In this document: positions 8,341-16,006 of the stretch, one piece after another | How the letters are laid out: every line of letters begins with the position of its first letter | Numbering within the stretch: position 1 is the first letter of the stretch | Origin: an uncultured Lysobacteraceae bacterium | Lineage (GTDB): Bacteria; Pseudomonadota; Gammaproteobacteria; Xanthomonadales; Xanthomonadaceae | Length of the DNA: 64,000 nucleotides | NCBI GenBank assembly: GCA_902825775.1 | Contig: CADECF010000001.1 | Coordinates: 62,001-126,000 of the forward strand | Reading direction: 5' to 3' | Notes under the pieces: model-generated | What the model was told of the DNA's origin: nothing | Database searches by the model: none | The model's input: only the letters and a program-made list of their open reading frames with translations | Translations under genes and position numbers: made by a program

Positions 8341-9585
8341 TCAAGCCGTCGCAGCGACGCTGCGCACGATCCGCGTCTCGCGTATCGGCAGATTGGCCAC
8401 CGCCGCCAGCAGCGCCAGCGCCATATCCGCGTACCACATCCAGGTGTAGTCGCCGAAGCGCTCGATCACCAGGCCGCCGACCCAGGCGCCGAAGAAGCCG
8501 CCGATCTGGTGCGAGAACAACGTCAGCCCGAACAATGTGCCGAGATAGCGCGGCCCGAACAGCTTGCCGACCAGCCCCGCGGTCGGCGGCACGGTCGCCA
8601 GCCAGGTAAGTCCCAAGCCCGCCGCGAACACGTAGAACACGATCGGCGTCGGCGGCGAGACTAGATAGATCGCGATCATCGCTGCGCGGCTGGCATACAT
8701 CAGCGCCAATAACGACTTCATCCGGTAGCGCTGCCCCAACCAGCCCGCGGCGAGGCTGCCGCCGACATTGAACAGGCCGATCAGCGCCAGCGCCGTGGCG
8801 GACACACCTTCCGACAATCCGCACAAAGCGATTTCGCTAGGCAGATGCGTCACCAGGAAGGCGATGTGCACGCCGCAGGTGAAGAAGCCCAGATGCAGCA
8901 ACCAGTAGCTGCGGTCGCGCGCGGCGACGCGCAGTTGTTCGCGCAATCCGATGTGCGACGTTTCGGCTTCCGCAGCGCTCGCCGTCGTCGCATCGATCGG
9001 CGATTCCTTGCGTTTGCGCAACGGCCAGGCCAAAGGCAGCGTGGCCAGCGCCGAGATCGCCAGCGCCCACATGCCGGCCGCCCAGCCTGCGGCGCTGATC
9101 ACCGCCTGCGCGAACGGCGCGAACAGGAACTGGCCGAACGAACCGCCGGCATTGATCACGCCGGCAGCCATCGAGCGTTTTTCCGCCGGTATGCGCCGCG
9201 CGGTGGCGCCGATCAGGATCGAGAAACTGCCCGCGCCCGCACCCGCGGCGGCGAGCACGCCGAGCGTCGCCAGCAAGCCCCACGAAGAAGAGAACATCGG
9301 CGTCAGGGCCATGCCGGCCGCCAGCAGAATGCCGCCGGCGACGAGCACGCGGCCGGAACCGCGCTGGTCGGCGAGCGCGCCGAACACAGGCTGCACCGCG
9401 CCCCACACGAACTGGCCGATGGCCAATGCGAAACTGATGTCGACGATGCTGAGCCCGGTGCTTTCGCCGATCGGTTTCACGAACAGGCCCAACGACTGGC
9501 GCACGCCCATCGTGATCATCAGCATGGCGCTGGCGGCCAGGATCAGCGGCCAGACCGAGACGCTGCGTTGCGCGGTCGCATTCAT
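8341..9585 (-). CDS. Major facilitator superfamily transporter
   Basis: A 414-residue inner-membrane protein with alternating hydrophobic segments consistent with 12 helices. The loop between helices 2 and 3 reads GALADQRGSGRVLVAGG, a typical MFS motif A. The opening MGVRQSLGLFVKPIGESTGLS resembles the monocarboxylate/oxalate-type MFS group, but the substrate cannot be inferred. Its ATG overlaps the stop of the upstream MarR gene by 4 nt, so the two form one operon and the regulator probably controls the exporter. Confidence 0.85.
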   Translation of the reverse strand: MNATAQRSVSVWPLILAASAMLMITMGVRQSLGLFVKPIGESTGLSIVDISFALAIGQFVWGAVQPVFGALADQRGSGRVLVAGGILLAAGMALTPMFSSSWGLLATLGVLAAAGAGAGSFSILIGATARRIPAEKRSMAAGVINAGGSFGQFLFAPFAQAVISAAGWAAGMWALAISALATLPLAWPLRKRKESPIDATTASAAEAETSHIGLREQLRVAARDRSYWLLHLGFFTCGVHIAFLVTHLPSEIALCGLSEGVSATALALIGLFNVGGSLAAGWLGQRYRMKSLLALMYASRAAMIAIYLVSPPTPIVFYVFAAGLGLTWLATVPPTAGLVGKLFGPRYLGTLFGLTLFSHQIGGFFGAWVGGLVIERFGDYTWMWYADMALALLAAVANLPIRETRIVRSVAATA

Positions 9586-10022
9586 GCCGCATCTCCGGTT
9601 TGCAATTGCCGTATCGCGGCATCGAGCTGCCTATGCAACCGCTGCGTGCCGGTATCGCCGATCAGGCCTTCGATCTCGTCCTGCGCTTCGCGCCATAACG
9701 GTTTGGCCTTGGCGATCGCGCGCCGGCCGGCCGCGGTGACTTTGACCACGCGCCGTCGCGCGTCCTCGCCGGCGGCGATGTCGACCCAGCCGGCCGCGGC
9801 AAGCGGTTTCAGATCGCGGGTGAGGGTAGTGCGGTCCATGCCCATTTCCCGCGCCAGTTCGCCGATCGCGCGCGGCTCGATGCCGGCGCGGCGCAGCAGC
9901 GAATACTGGTTGATGTTGAGGCCGGCGATCGCCAAGCGACGGTCGTAGCGCTGGCTCATCAGCCGGCTGAGCTTGCGCAGGCGGAAGCATGTGCAAGGAG
10001 TGGCCGGGGCAGTAGTGAGCAT
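9582..10022 (-). CDS. MarR-family transcriptional regulator
   Basis: A 146-residue winged-helix protein: helix-turn-helix around residues 52-75 (RAIGELAREMGMDRTTLTRD) and a wing DARRRVVKVTAAGRRA near 95. It precedes the MFS gene with ATGA coupling, the usual arrangement for an efflux pump and its ligand-sensing repressor. A 14-bp inverted repeat overlaps its probable transcription start, which suggests autoregulation. Residues 7-12 include PCTCF with two Cys; whether they sense oxidants is not known. Confidence 0.88.
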   Translation of the reverse strand: MLTTAPATPCTCFRLRKLSRLMSQRYDRRLAIAGLNINQYSLLRRAGIEPRAIGELAREMGMDRTTLTRDLKPLAAAGWVDIAAGEDARRRVVKVTAAGRRAIAKAKPLWREAQDEIEGLIGDTGTQRLHRQLDAAIRQLQTGDAA

Positions 10023-10041
10023 GCAGAGCGTCTTCGGAAGT

Positions 10042-10055
10042 TATATGTGCATATA
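10042..10055. promoter_or_regulatory. Candidate MarR operator
   Basis: TATATG-TG-CATATA is a perfect 6-bp inverted repeat with a 2-bp centre, placed 20 nt upstream of the MarR start codon and just downstream of the -10 element. This is typical of an autorepressor site. Confidence 0.5.
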
Positions 10056-10057
10056 CA

Positions 10058-10086
10058 CCTATACACCTATCATGGGTTGTCGGCAA
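10058..10086 (-). promoter_or_regulatory. Promoter of the marR-MFS operon
   Basis: Reading the minus strand, TTGCCG (10086-10081) is followed by a 17-nt spacer and TATAGG (10063-10058). The start of transcription would fall in the TATATG-TG-CATATA palindrome. Confidence 0.45.
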
Positions 10087-10098
10087 GGACCGCTTTTC

Positions 10099-10222
10099 GT
10101 GGGAGCGGCTTCAGCCGCGAGCTTTTTTCGGGTCATCGCTATTGAAAAAGCTCGCGGCTGAAGCCGCTCCCACAAAAGCCGCTCCCACAAAAGCCGCTCC
10201 CACAAAAGCCGTTCCGACAAAA
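10099..10222. repeat. Palindromic repeat followed by four tandem 15-bp units
   Basis: A gtgggagcggcttcagccgc arm at 10099 faces its complement at 10150-10173. The complement then repeats as 15-bp units gccgctcccacaaaa at 10163, 10178 and 10193, and a diverged copy gccgttccgacaaaa at 10208. With the MarR promoter and the znuD terminator this fills the 303-bp gene-free stretch. Confidence 0.85.
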
Positions 10223-10244
10223 AAGAGCCGGGCAGAGCCCGGCT
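10217..10244 (-). terminator. Rho-independent terminator of the TonB receptor gene
   Basis: On the minus strand, AGCCGGGC-TCT-GCCCGGCT is followed by CTTTTTTG. It lies about 80 nt after the receptor stop codon at 10326. Confidence 0.8.
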
Positions 10245-10325
10245 TTGGAAGTCCATCGAAAAGGTACCGCGACGGCACCCGAACGCGCATGAGGTCGCGC
10301 CCGAATGCCGCCGCGGCGGGGGAGA

Positions 10326-12335
10326 TCAGAAGAAAATGCGCAACCCCGTGCTGACGCCGCGACCCGGCAGCACGACTGTGTCCTTCAGGAACGAGGTATG
10401 GACGCGCGCGGTTTCGTCGGTGAGGTTGCTGCCGTCCAGGAACACCTCCCAACCGCTGCTGTACTCGTTGCTGCCGACGTCCCAGTGGTAGGCGAGGTGG
10501 GCGTTGACCAGCGTGTAGCCATCGGTCGGCGTTTCGTTGATGGCCACCTTGTCCTGCTTGGCGTAGCGCACCGCGCCGAGCGATGCGCGCCAGCCCTGCT
10601 GCTGCCACTGCAGATCGGCGCCGGCGCGCGACGGCGCGATGCGCGGCACATTGCCGCCGCCGTCGGCGAAAGTCGCGCGCACGGTGTCGCCGAACACGCG
10701 CAAGTTCCAGGCATCGGTGAACTTGATCGTCGCTTCGCCTTCGAAACCGCGAAAACGCGCATCGGCCTGCGACCATTGCCGCACCGGCAGGTCCTCTTCC
10801 TCGCCGGCGACGACTTCGCCGGTGTCGACCAGGAAGATGTAATCGTCGAAGCGGTTGTAATAGGCCGCCAATTTCGCCTGGACCCGATCGCCGTGGTAAT
10901 GCAGGCCGAATTCGAGCTGATTGGCGGCTTCTTCGGTCAAATTCGGATCGCCGACCTCGAAAGCGGCCGTGGCGATATGCGGACCGTTCGCGAACAACTC
11001 TTCTTCGGCGGGCGCACGTTCGGCATGGTCGAGGTTGGCGGTCAAGTCCCAATCCTTGGCGAAATGCCAGATGCCGCCGATCGAGGCGCTGACCGGCTTG
11101 AAATCGCGCGCGACGGCATCGGCCGGATCGCTGCTGATATCGTCGACGCGCGCGCCGAGGTCCAACTGGAAATCGTCCCACTTGCGCTTGACCACGCCGA
11201 AGATGCCGCGGCTATGGGTTTGCACGCGCGGCACGAAGGCTTCTTCGCCGATCGCTTCGAATTCGCTGTTGGAGGCCTGGCCGCCGAACGCCAGATCCCA
11301 ACCACCGAGGCCAGTGAGCGCGTATTCCACGCGGCCTTCGGTCGCGGTCTTGAAGAACTGCGTGCCGATCTCGTCGCCTTCGAATTCGATGTGCTTGTAA
11401 TCGGTATCGGCCAGGCTGAAGCGCAGCGTGCCGTTGTCGGAGAACAAGTGGTTGATGCCGCCTTTCAGCTCGTTGCGGTTCTGCTTCATGTCCAGGTGCA
11501 CGCCGAGCTCGCCTTCTTCCGGGTTGCCGGGTTCGCCGGGATTGCCGTAGGTGTCGTGGAAGCGCGAACGGGCGAAACCGACGAAACCCCAGTCGCCGAA
11601 CACCGAACCGCCAACGGCGCCAGTCTTGGTCTTGAGGAAGCTGTTGAGCTGGGTGCCGTCGGGCGTGTCGTAATCGCCGTTGTCGCGGTACACGCCATCG
11701 AAGTGCAGCGCGTAATGATCGCTGCCGACATCGACGCGCCCCATCTCGGTGAACCCGCCGCTGACGCTGTCGTAGCGCGCTTCGGCGCGGCCGCTGGCGC
11801 CGTCGTCCGGCGCCGACTCGGGGATGCGGCCATCGACCACGTTGACCACGCCGCCGATCGCGCCGGATCCGAACAGCAGGGTGGACGGGCCCTTCAGCAC
11901 TTCGATCTGATCGGCGAGAAAGGATTCCACCCCCGGGGCGTGGTCCTGGCTCACCGTGGACACATCCTGGGTCTGCAGGCCGCCGGACAGGATGCTGACG
12001 CGGGCGCCATCCAGGCCGCGGATGATCGGGCGGCCGACGCCGGCGCCGAAATTCGAGGTCTGTACGCCCGGCAGCGTGTTTACGGTTTCGCCCAGGGTGG
12101 CGCCGCGGACGGCGTCCAGGCGCTCACCGGACAGCACTTCGACCGGTTTGGCCAGGTCCTCGATGCCGCCGCGCAGGGGGCTGGCCGTTACCACGACTTT
12201 GTCGAGCTCGGTCGTCGGGTCCTCATGGCGGCTCTTGTCCTGAGCGGGGGGCGGGTCCGCGGCCCAGGCGAGGGCGGAGGCCAGGCTCAGGGCCACGAAG
12301 AGCGGGGTGCGGCGCAACAAAGAGTTGGTCATCAT
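10326..12335 (-). CDS. ZnuD-type TonB-dependent receptor (probable zinc uptake)
   Basis: An outer-membrane receptor of 669 residues from the ATG-ATG at 12335. A signal peptide (about residues 1-26, ending ALAWAAD) is followed by a TonB-box-like LDKVVVTAS, a plug domain (TLGETVNTLPGVQTSNFGAG, then IEVLKGPSTLLFGSGAIGGV) and a 22-strand-type barrel ending in RIFF. The plug matches the ZnuD group, with SRPIIRGLDG-like and SQDHAPGVE segments. It diverges from a MerC-domain gene across a candidate Zur box. Zinc as substrate is inferred from family and context; no long His cluster is visible. Confidence 0.85.
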   Translation of the reverse strand: MMTNSLLRRTPLFVALSLASALAWAADPPPAQDKSRHEDPTTELDKVVVTASPLRGGIEDLAKPVEVLSGERLDAVRGATLGETVNTLPGVQTSNFGAGVGRPIIRGLDGARVSILSGGLQTQDVSTVSQDHAPGVESFLADQIEVLKGPSTLLFGSGAIGGVVNVVDGRIPESAPDDGASGRAEARYDSVSGGFTEMGRVDVGSDHYALHFDGVYRDNGDYDTPDGTQLNSFLKTKTGAVGGSVFGDWGFVGFARSRFHDTYGNPGEPGNPEEGELGVHLDMKQNRNELKGGINHLFSDNGTLRFSLADTDYKHIEFEGDEIGTQFFKTATEGRVEYALTGLGGWDLAFGGQASNSEFEAIGEEAFVPRVQTHSRGIFGVVKRKWDDFQLDLGARVDDISSDPADAVARDFKPVSASIGGIWHFAKDWDLTANLDHAERAPAEEELFANGPHIATAAFEVGDPNLTEEAANQLEFGLHYHGDRVQAKLAAYYNRFDDYIFLVDTGEVVAGEEEDLPVRQWSQADARFRGFEGEATIKFTDAWNLRVFGDTVRATFADGGGNVPRIAPSRAGADLQWQQQGWRASLGAVRYAKQDKVAINETPTDGYTLVNAHLAYHWDVGSNEYSSGWEVFLDGSNLTDETARVHTSFLKDTVVLPGRGVSTGLRIFF

Positions 12336-12360
12336 GTAGGTCAGTGGATGGGCCGGGATT

Positions 12361-12383
12361 GAGATGTTATAATGTTTCAAAAT
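12361..12383. promoter_or_regulatory. Candidate Zur box between receptor and merC-like gene
   Basis: The left half GAGATGTTATA matches the proteobacterial Zur half-site GAAATGTTATA at 10 of 11 bases. The right half (TGTTTCAAAATC) is much weaker. It sits 25 nt upstream of the receptor ATG and 21 nt upstream of the merC-like ATG, so one bound dimer could silence both genes. Confidence 0.6.
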
Positions 12384-12404
12384 CGACGGCATCCCTCAAA
12401 AGTC

Positions 12405-12809
12405 ATGTCCAGCACGCCATCTGTCCTGCGCCGAGCCGACCGTTTCGGCTTCGCCGCCTCTTTCCTCTGTGCGATCCATTGCGCGCTATTGCCGATCCTG
12501 GTTGCGCTGCTGCCGGCGTTCGGCCTGAACGTGGGCGGGTGGATCGATCTGGACCAGGCCTTCGTGATCTTCGCCACGCTGCTGGCGGCGACCACGCTGA
12601 CGCTGGGCTACCGCCGTCACCGCGTATTCCGTGCCTGGGCGCTGCTGCTGCCGGCGCTGGCGTTGGTCTGGGTGGCGACGTTCAGCCCGCTCCACCACCA
12701 CGACCTCACCCATGCTGTGCTGATGACCATCGGCGGCCTGATGCTGGCGGCGGCGCATTTCGTCAACCTGCGCCTGACCCACGCGGCCACGGCGGCCCGA
12801 AGCGCCTGA
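12405..12809 (+). CDS. MerC-domain inner-membrane protein
   Basis: A 134-residue protein with four hydrophobic segments. Segment one contains the MerC signature FLCAIHCALLP with a Cys-x-x-x-Cys pair; between segments three and four lies SPLHHHDLTH. MerC was first known as a mercury transporter, but this short group commonly sits beside zinc-regulated TonB receptors. Here it diverges from the ZnuD-type gene over a candidate Zur box, so zinc handling is more likely than mercury. The start at 12405 (MSSTPSV) is preferred to an upstream ATG at 12372 that would overlap the operator. Confidence 0.75.
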   Translation: MSSTPSVLRRADRFGFAASFLCAIHCALLPILVALLPAFGLNVGGWIDLDQAFVIFATLLAATTLTLGYRRHRVFRAWALLLPALALVWVATFSPLHHHDLTHAVLMTIGGLMLAAAHFVNLRLTHAATAARSA

Positions 12810-12902
12810 AAAAGGGCGCCACGTGCTAGCATTCGCGGTCTTGCGCTGCATTCCCGGCGCGCGAATTCAACGAAGCACGTCAACGAGATCAGGAGCACTA
12901 CG

Positions 12903-13097
12903 ATGGGCAAGGGCGACCGCAAAACCGCCAAGGGCAAGCGCTACAACTCCAGCTACGGCAATGCGCGTTCGCACGCCACTGCCAAGGCCTCCGGCGCCGC
13001 TGCGTCGCCGGTAGCCAAGAAGGCTGCGACCAAGACGGCTGCCAAGGCGCCCGCCAAGAAGGCGGTGGCCAAGAAGGCCGCTGGCAAGGCCGAGTAA
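12903..13097 (+). CDS. 30S ribosomal protein THX family, with Ala/Lys-rich tail
   Basis: A 64-residue very basic protein. The first 24 residues (MGKGDRKTAKGKRYNSSYGN...) match the small ribosomal protein THX, which fills a cavity in the 30S head. Residues 27-64 are an Ala/Lys-rich tail with AKKA-type repeats, resembling histone-H1-like tails. A strong AGGAG ribosome site lies 6 nt before the ATG and a clear terminator follows, so it is a single-gene unit. The tail is longer than in Thermus THX. Confidence 0.8.
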   Translation: MGKGDRKTAKGKRYNSSYGNARSHATAKASGAAASPVAKKAATKTAAKAPAKKAVAKKAAGKAE

Positions 13098-13114
13098 TAC
13101 GGCGCCAGCGCCGC

Positions 13115-13150
13115 CAAAAAAAAGCCCCGCATCGCGGGGCTTTTTGTTTT
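13115..13150 (+). terminator. Rho-independent terminator of the THX gene
   Basis: GCCCCGC-ATC-GCGGGGC is preceded by a run of A and followed by TTTTTGTTTTT, 26 nt after the stop codon. Confidence 0.92.
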
Positions 13151-13365
13151 TGTAGAGCGGGGCTTGCCCCGCTGCTCTTGCTCTTCGCAGGTGCGAATTC
13201 ATTCGCACGCTTTCCGGCATATCAAGAGAGTGCGAATGGATTCGCGCCTACATGGCGTAGCGGAACAAGCCCCGCTCTACAAAGCCAGAGCAACATGGGT
13301 CCCAGCTTTCGCTGGGATGACGGGCATCAAGCAACAGCAGCGGAGCAAGCCCCGCTCTACAAACC
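13150..13365. repeat. Mosaic of three palindromic repeat families
   Basis: TGTAGAGCGGGGCTTGCCCCGCT at 13150 and its complements near 13260 and 13335 surround two gtgcgaattcattcgcac-type palindromes (13190-13250) and one copy of the tgggtcccagctttcgctgg element (13294-13325). It looks like successive insertions of different repeats. No gene is visible here. Confidence 0.8.
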
Positions 13366-13370
13366 TAGCG

Positions 13371-14564
13371 TTACTGCGCCGCGGCTTCGACAGCCGTCCA
13401 CACCCGCAACAGATTGCCGCCCAGGATCTTGCCGATGTCATCGTCCTTATAGCCACGCGCCTGCAGGCCGGCGATCAGGTTCGGATAGTCGGCAACGGTG
13501 CGCAGGCCATCGGGCAGCTCGCCGCCGACGCCGTCGAAGTCCGAGCCGATGCCGACATGATCGACGCCGATCAACTTCACCGCGTAGTCGATCTGGTCCA
13601 GCACCGCATCGATCTTGGTCGGCGGAGCCGGATGCGCCTTCTCCCAGGCGTCGTCGAAGGCTTCCTTGCTTTCCAGCGGTTTGCCCGCGGCCTTGAGCGC
13701 CTCGTTGCGTTTGTCGAGCTCGTTGATCGCGCGGAAGTGCGCCTGCGTATCGGCCGCGCTCTTGGGATTGACGAAGGCGATGCCGAACGGGATCTGCACC
13801 ACGCCGCCCTTTTCCGCCACGGCCTTGGCCAGTTCGTCGCTGATATTGCGCTCGAAATCCGGCGTGAAATGGCGGAACGCGGAATGGCTCGCGATCACCG
13901 GCGCGCGGCTCGCCGCGATCGTCGCGTGCGCCGACTCGTCGGAGATGTGCGAGACGTCGACCATGATGCCGAGCCGGTTCATCTCGGCCACCACTTGCTT
14001 GCCGAACGGGCTCAGGCCGTGCCATTTGCGCTGCACGCCGTACGACGAGTCGGCGATGCGGTTCGCTGCGCTGTGGGCGAGGGTGATGTAGCGCACGCCG
14101 CGGTCGAAGAAGAACTGCACCCTCGACAGGTCGTCGCCGATGGGCGCGCCGTTCTCCATGCCCAGCGGCAACAACACGCGGCCGCCCTGGCGCAAGCGGT
14201 CGACGTCCTTGGGCGAACGCAGCAACGCGAACTTGTCGGGATTTCGCGCGGCCAACGCTTCTACCGAGTCGATCATCTCGTTGGCCACCTGCCAAGCGCT
14301 GCCGTCGTCGTCCTGCTTGGCCGAGGTGTAGATCGACATGAAAGCGACGTCCAGCCCGCCCTGGCGAGCGCGCGGGTAATCGAACTCGAACTTGGGCGAA
14401 GCCTTGCCCAAGTCCGCCCACTCGTCGCGCAATACGCCGGGCGCATCGATATGGGTGTCGACGATGATCGCGTCCTGCGCGAGTTTCTGCGCGGCGCTGT
14501 CGGCCGCCGTTGCGGGCGCGGCCAGGGCGAACAGGATGGAAACGGCGATGGCTTTCGAACGCAT
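13371..14564 (-). CDS. Exported membrane dipeptidase, peptidase family M19
   Basis: A 397-residue zinc dipeptidase of the renal dipeptidase family with a cleavable signal peptide (MRSKAIAVSILFALAAPATA). Zinc ligands of the family are visible in DTHIDAP, GMENGAPIGDD, SHISDESA and SHSAFRH, followed by VGIGSDFDG. It probably hydrolyses dipeptides, including D-containing ones, in the periplasm. The start follows a GGGGAG site. The reading frame stays open far upstream, but that part is antisense-frame noise inside hutI. hutI ends 24 nt upstream on the same strand, so the two may share a transcript. Confidence 0.9.
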   Translation of the reverse strand: MRSKAIAVSILFALAAPATAADSAAQKLAQDAIIVDTHIDAPGVLRDEWADLGKASPKFEFDYPRARQGGLDVAFMSIYTSAKQDDDGSAWQVANEMIDSVEALAARNPDKFALLRSPKDVDRLRQGGRVLLPLGMENGAPIGDDLSRVQFFFDRGVRYITLAHSAANRIADSSYGVQRKWHGLSPFGKQVVAEMNRLGIMVDVSHISDESAHATIAASRAPVIASHSAFRHFTPDFERNISDELAKAVAEKGGVVQIPFGIAFVNPKSAADTQAHFRAINELDKRNEALKAAGKPLESKEAFDDAWEKAHPAPPTKIDAVLDQIDYAVKLIGVDHVGIGSDFDGVGGELPDGLRTVADYPNLIAGLQARGYKDDDIGKILGGNLLRVWTAVEAAAQ

Positions 14565-14587
14565 TGCTTGCTCCCCAACAGGAATGA

Positions 14588-15820
14588 TCAGACGAGTTTT
14601 CGCCCGCCCGCGTAAACGGACTGCGCCAAGGCGCCGCCCAGCCAGTAACAGAGTTCCGCCGGTCGTGCGACCGACCAATGCACGAAGTCGGCGCGTGCGC
14701 CGATGCGCAACACGCCACGGTCTTGCAATCCGAGCGCGCGGGCGGCGTGCACCGTGGCGCCGCGCAGTGCTTCTTCCGGAGTCAGCTTGAAATGCGTGCA
14801 GGCCAGCGACATCGCTAGGCGCAGCGATTGCAGCGGCGAAGTGCCGGGGTTGCAATCGGTGGCCACCGCCATCGGTACGCGCTGCGCGCGGAACTCGTCG
14901 AGCGGCGGCAGCGCCGTCTCGCGCAGCACGTGGAACGCACCGGGCAACAGCACCGCCACGGTGCCGTGTTCGGCCATCGCGCGAACGCCTTCGATGGAGG
15001 TATGTTCGACATGGTCGGCAGACAACCCTCCGAACTCGGCGACCAGCGCCGCGCCCTGTCCGTCGCTCAACTGGTCGGCGTGCAGTTTCACCGGCAGGCC
15101 GAGCGCGCGCGCGGTCTCGAATACGCGCCGCGTCTGCGCGGCATCGAATCCGATGCGTTCGCAGAACGCATCCACCGCATCCACCAGGCCTTCGCCGTGC
15201 AGGCGAGGCAGCCATTCGCAGACCCGATCGATATAGCCGTCCGGATCGCCCGCGAATTCCGGCGGCAAGGCATGCGCGCCGAGGAAGGTGGCGCGTACGC
15301 CGACGCCGAGCGCGTCGCCGATGCGGCGCGCGACGCGCAGCATCTTGCGCTCGTTGTCGTAATCCAAGCCATAACCGGACTTGATCTCGAACGTGGTGAC
15401 GCCGTCCGCCAACAAAGCCTGCGCGCGCGGCAGCGATTTCGCGAACAGCGCGTCCTCGTCGGCGGCGCGGGTGGCGCGAACAGTGGAGACGATGCCGCCG
15501 CCCGCGCGCGCGATCTGCTCGTAGCTGGCGCCCTGCAGGCGCTGCTCGAATTCTTCTGCGCGGTCGCCGGCGAAGACCAGATGCGTGTGGCAATCGACCA
15601 GGCCTGGGGTGATCCAGCCGCCATCGACGTCGACGACTCGCGCCGCCAGCGCGGACGGTGCGGCGGGCAGGGCGGTGCGCGGGCCGACGTAACTCAATAC
15701 GCCGTCCCGCCAGCCGAGCGCGCCGTCTTCGATGGCGCCGTAGCCGGCATCGGCGTCCAACGTCGCCAGCGAGGCGCCGACGATCAGTCCATCCCAACGG
15801 GTATCGGCGGAAGCGGTCAT
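14588..15820 (-). CDS. hutI: Imidazolonepropionase (histidine degradation)
   Basis: HutI opens the ring of imidazolonepropionate to give formiminoglutamate. The 410-residue amidohydrolase has the metal pair in [13 protein letters not shown] (near residue 73), EIKSGYGLD (near 148), LHADQLS (near 240) and [10 protein letters not shown] (near 315), all diagnostic. It is transcribed away from hutF, which uses its product, while hutU, which makes its substrate, is 6 kb away. Confidence 0.96.
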   Translation of the reverse strand: MTASADTRWDGLIVGASLATLDADAGYGAIEDGALGWRDGVLSYVGPRTALPAAPSALAARVVDVDGGWITPGLVDCHTHLVFAGDRAEEFEQRLQGASYEQIARAGGGIVSTVRATRAADEDALFAKSLPRAQALLADGVTTFEIKSGYGLDYDNERKMLRVARRIGDALGVGVRATFLGAHALPPEFAGDPDGYIDRVCEWLPRLHGEGLVDAVDAFCERIGFDAAQTRRVFETARALGLPVKLHADQLSDGQGAALVAEFGGLSADHVEHTSIEGVRAMAEHGTVAVLLPGAFHVLRETALPPLDEFRAQRVPMAVATDCNPGTSPLQSLRLAMSLACTHFKLTPEEALRGATVHAARALGLQDRGVLRIGARADFVHWSVARPAELCYWLGGALAQSVYAGGRKLV

Positions 15821-15864
15821 GGAGCGATTGTAAGGGTCGCCCGCCTTTTCTGTCGGGCGGCTCT

Positions 15865-15957
15865 TGTGGGAGCGGCTTCAGCCGCGAGCTCTTGATGTTG
15901 CTATGAGCGCTGGAAGAGCTCGCGGTTGAAGCCGCTCCCACAAAGCCGCCCCCACAA
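15865..15957. repeat. Inverted GTGGGAGCGGCTTCAGCCGCGAGCTCTT repeat
   Basis: Two arms of about 30 nt with a 25-nt centre, followed by two partial half-units. The repeat takes up most of the space between the divergent hutI and hutF. Confidence 0.85.
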
Positions 15958-16006
15958 AAAGCCGCTGCCGCTCGCCATCGGCGGCCCGGCAGGCGAGAAT
16001 GCGGCC

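Noticed and set aside
10163-10222. Short regular repeats that might be a CRISPR array
   Set aside because: The 15-bp units are directly joined with no spacers, and no cas gene is present.
10305-12362. A 685-codon plus-strand frame
   Set aside because: It is the antisense shadow of the ZnuD-type receptor, whose plug and barrel motifs are clear.
12405-12809. Mercury transport by the MerC-domain protein
   Set aside because: No merR, merA, merT or merP is present, and the context is a zinc-type receptor with a Zur box.
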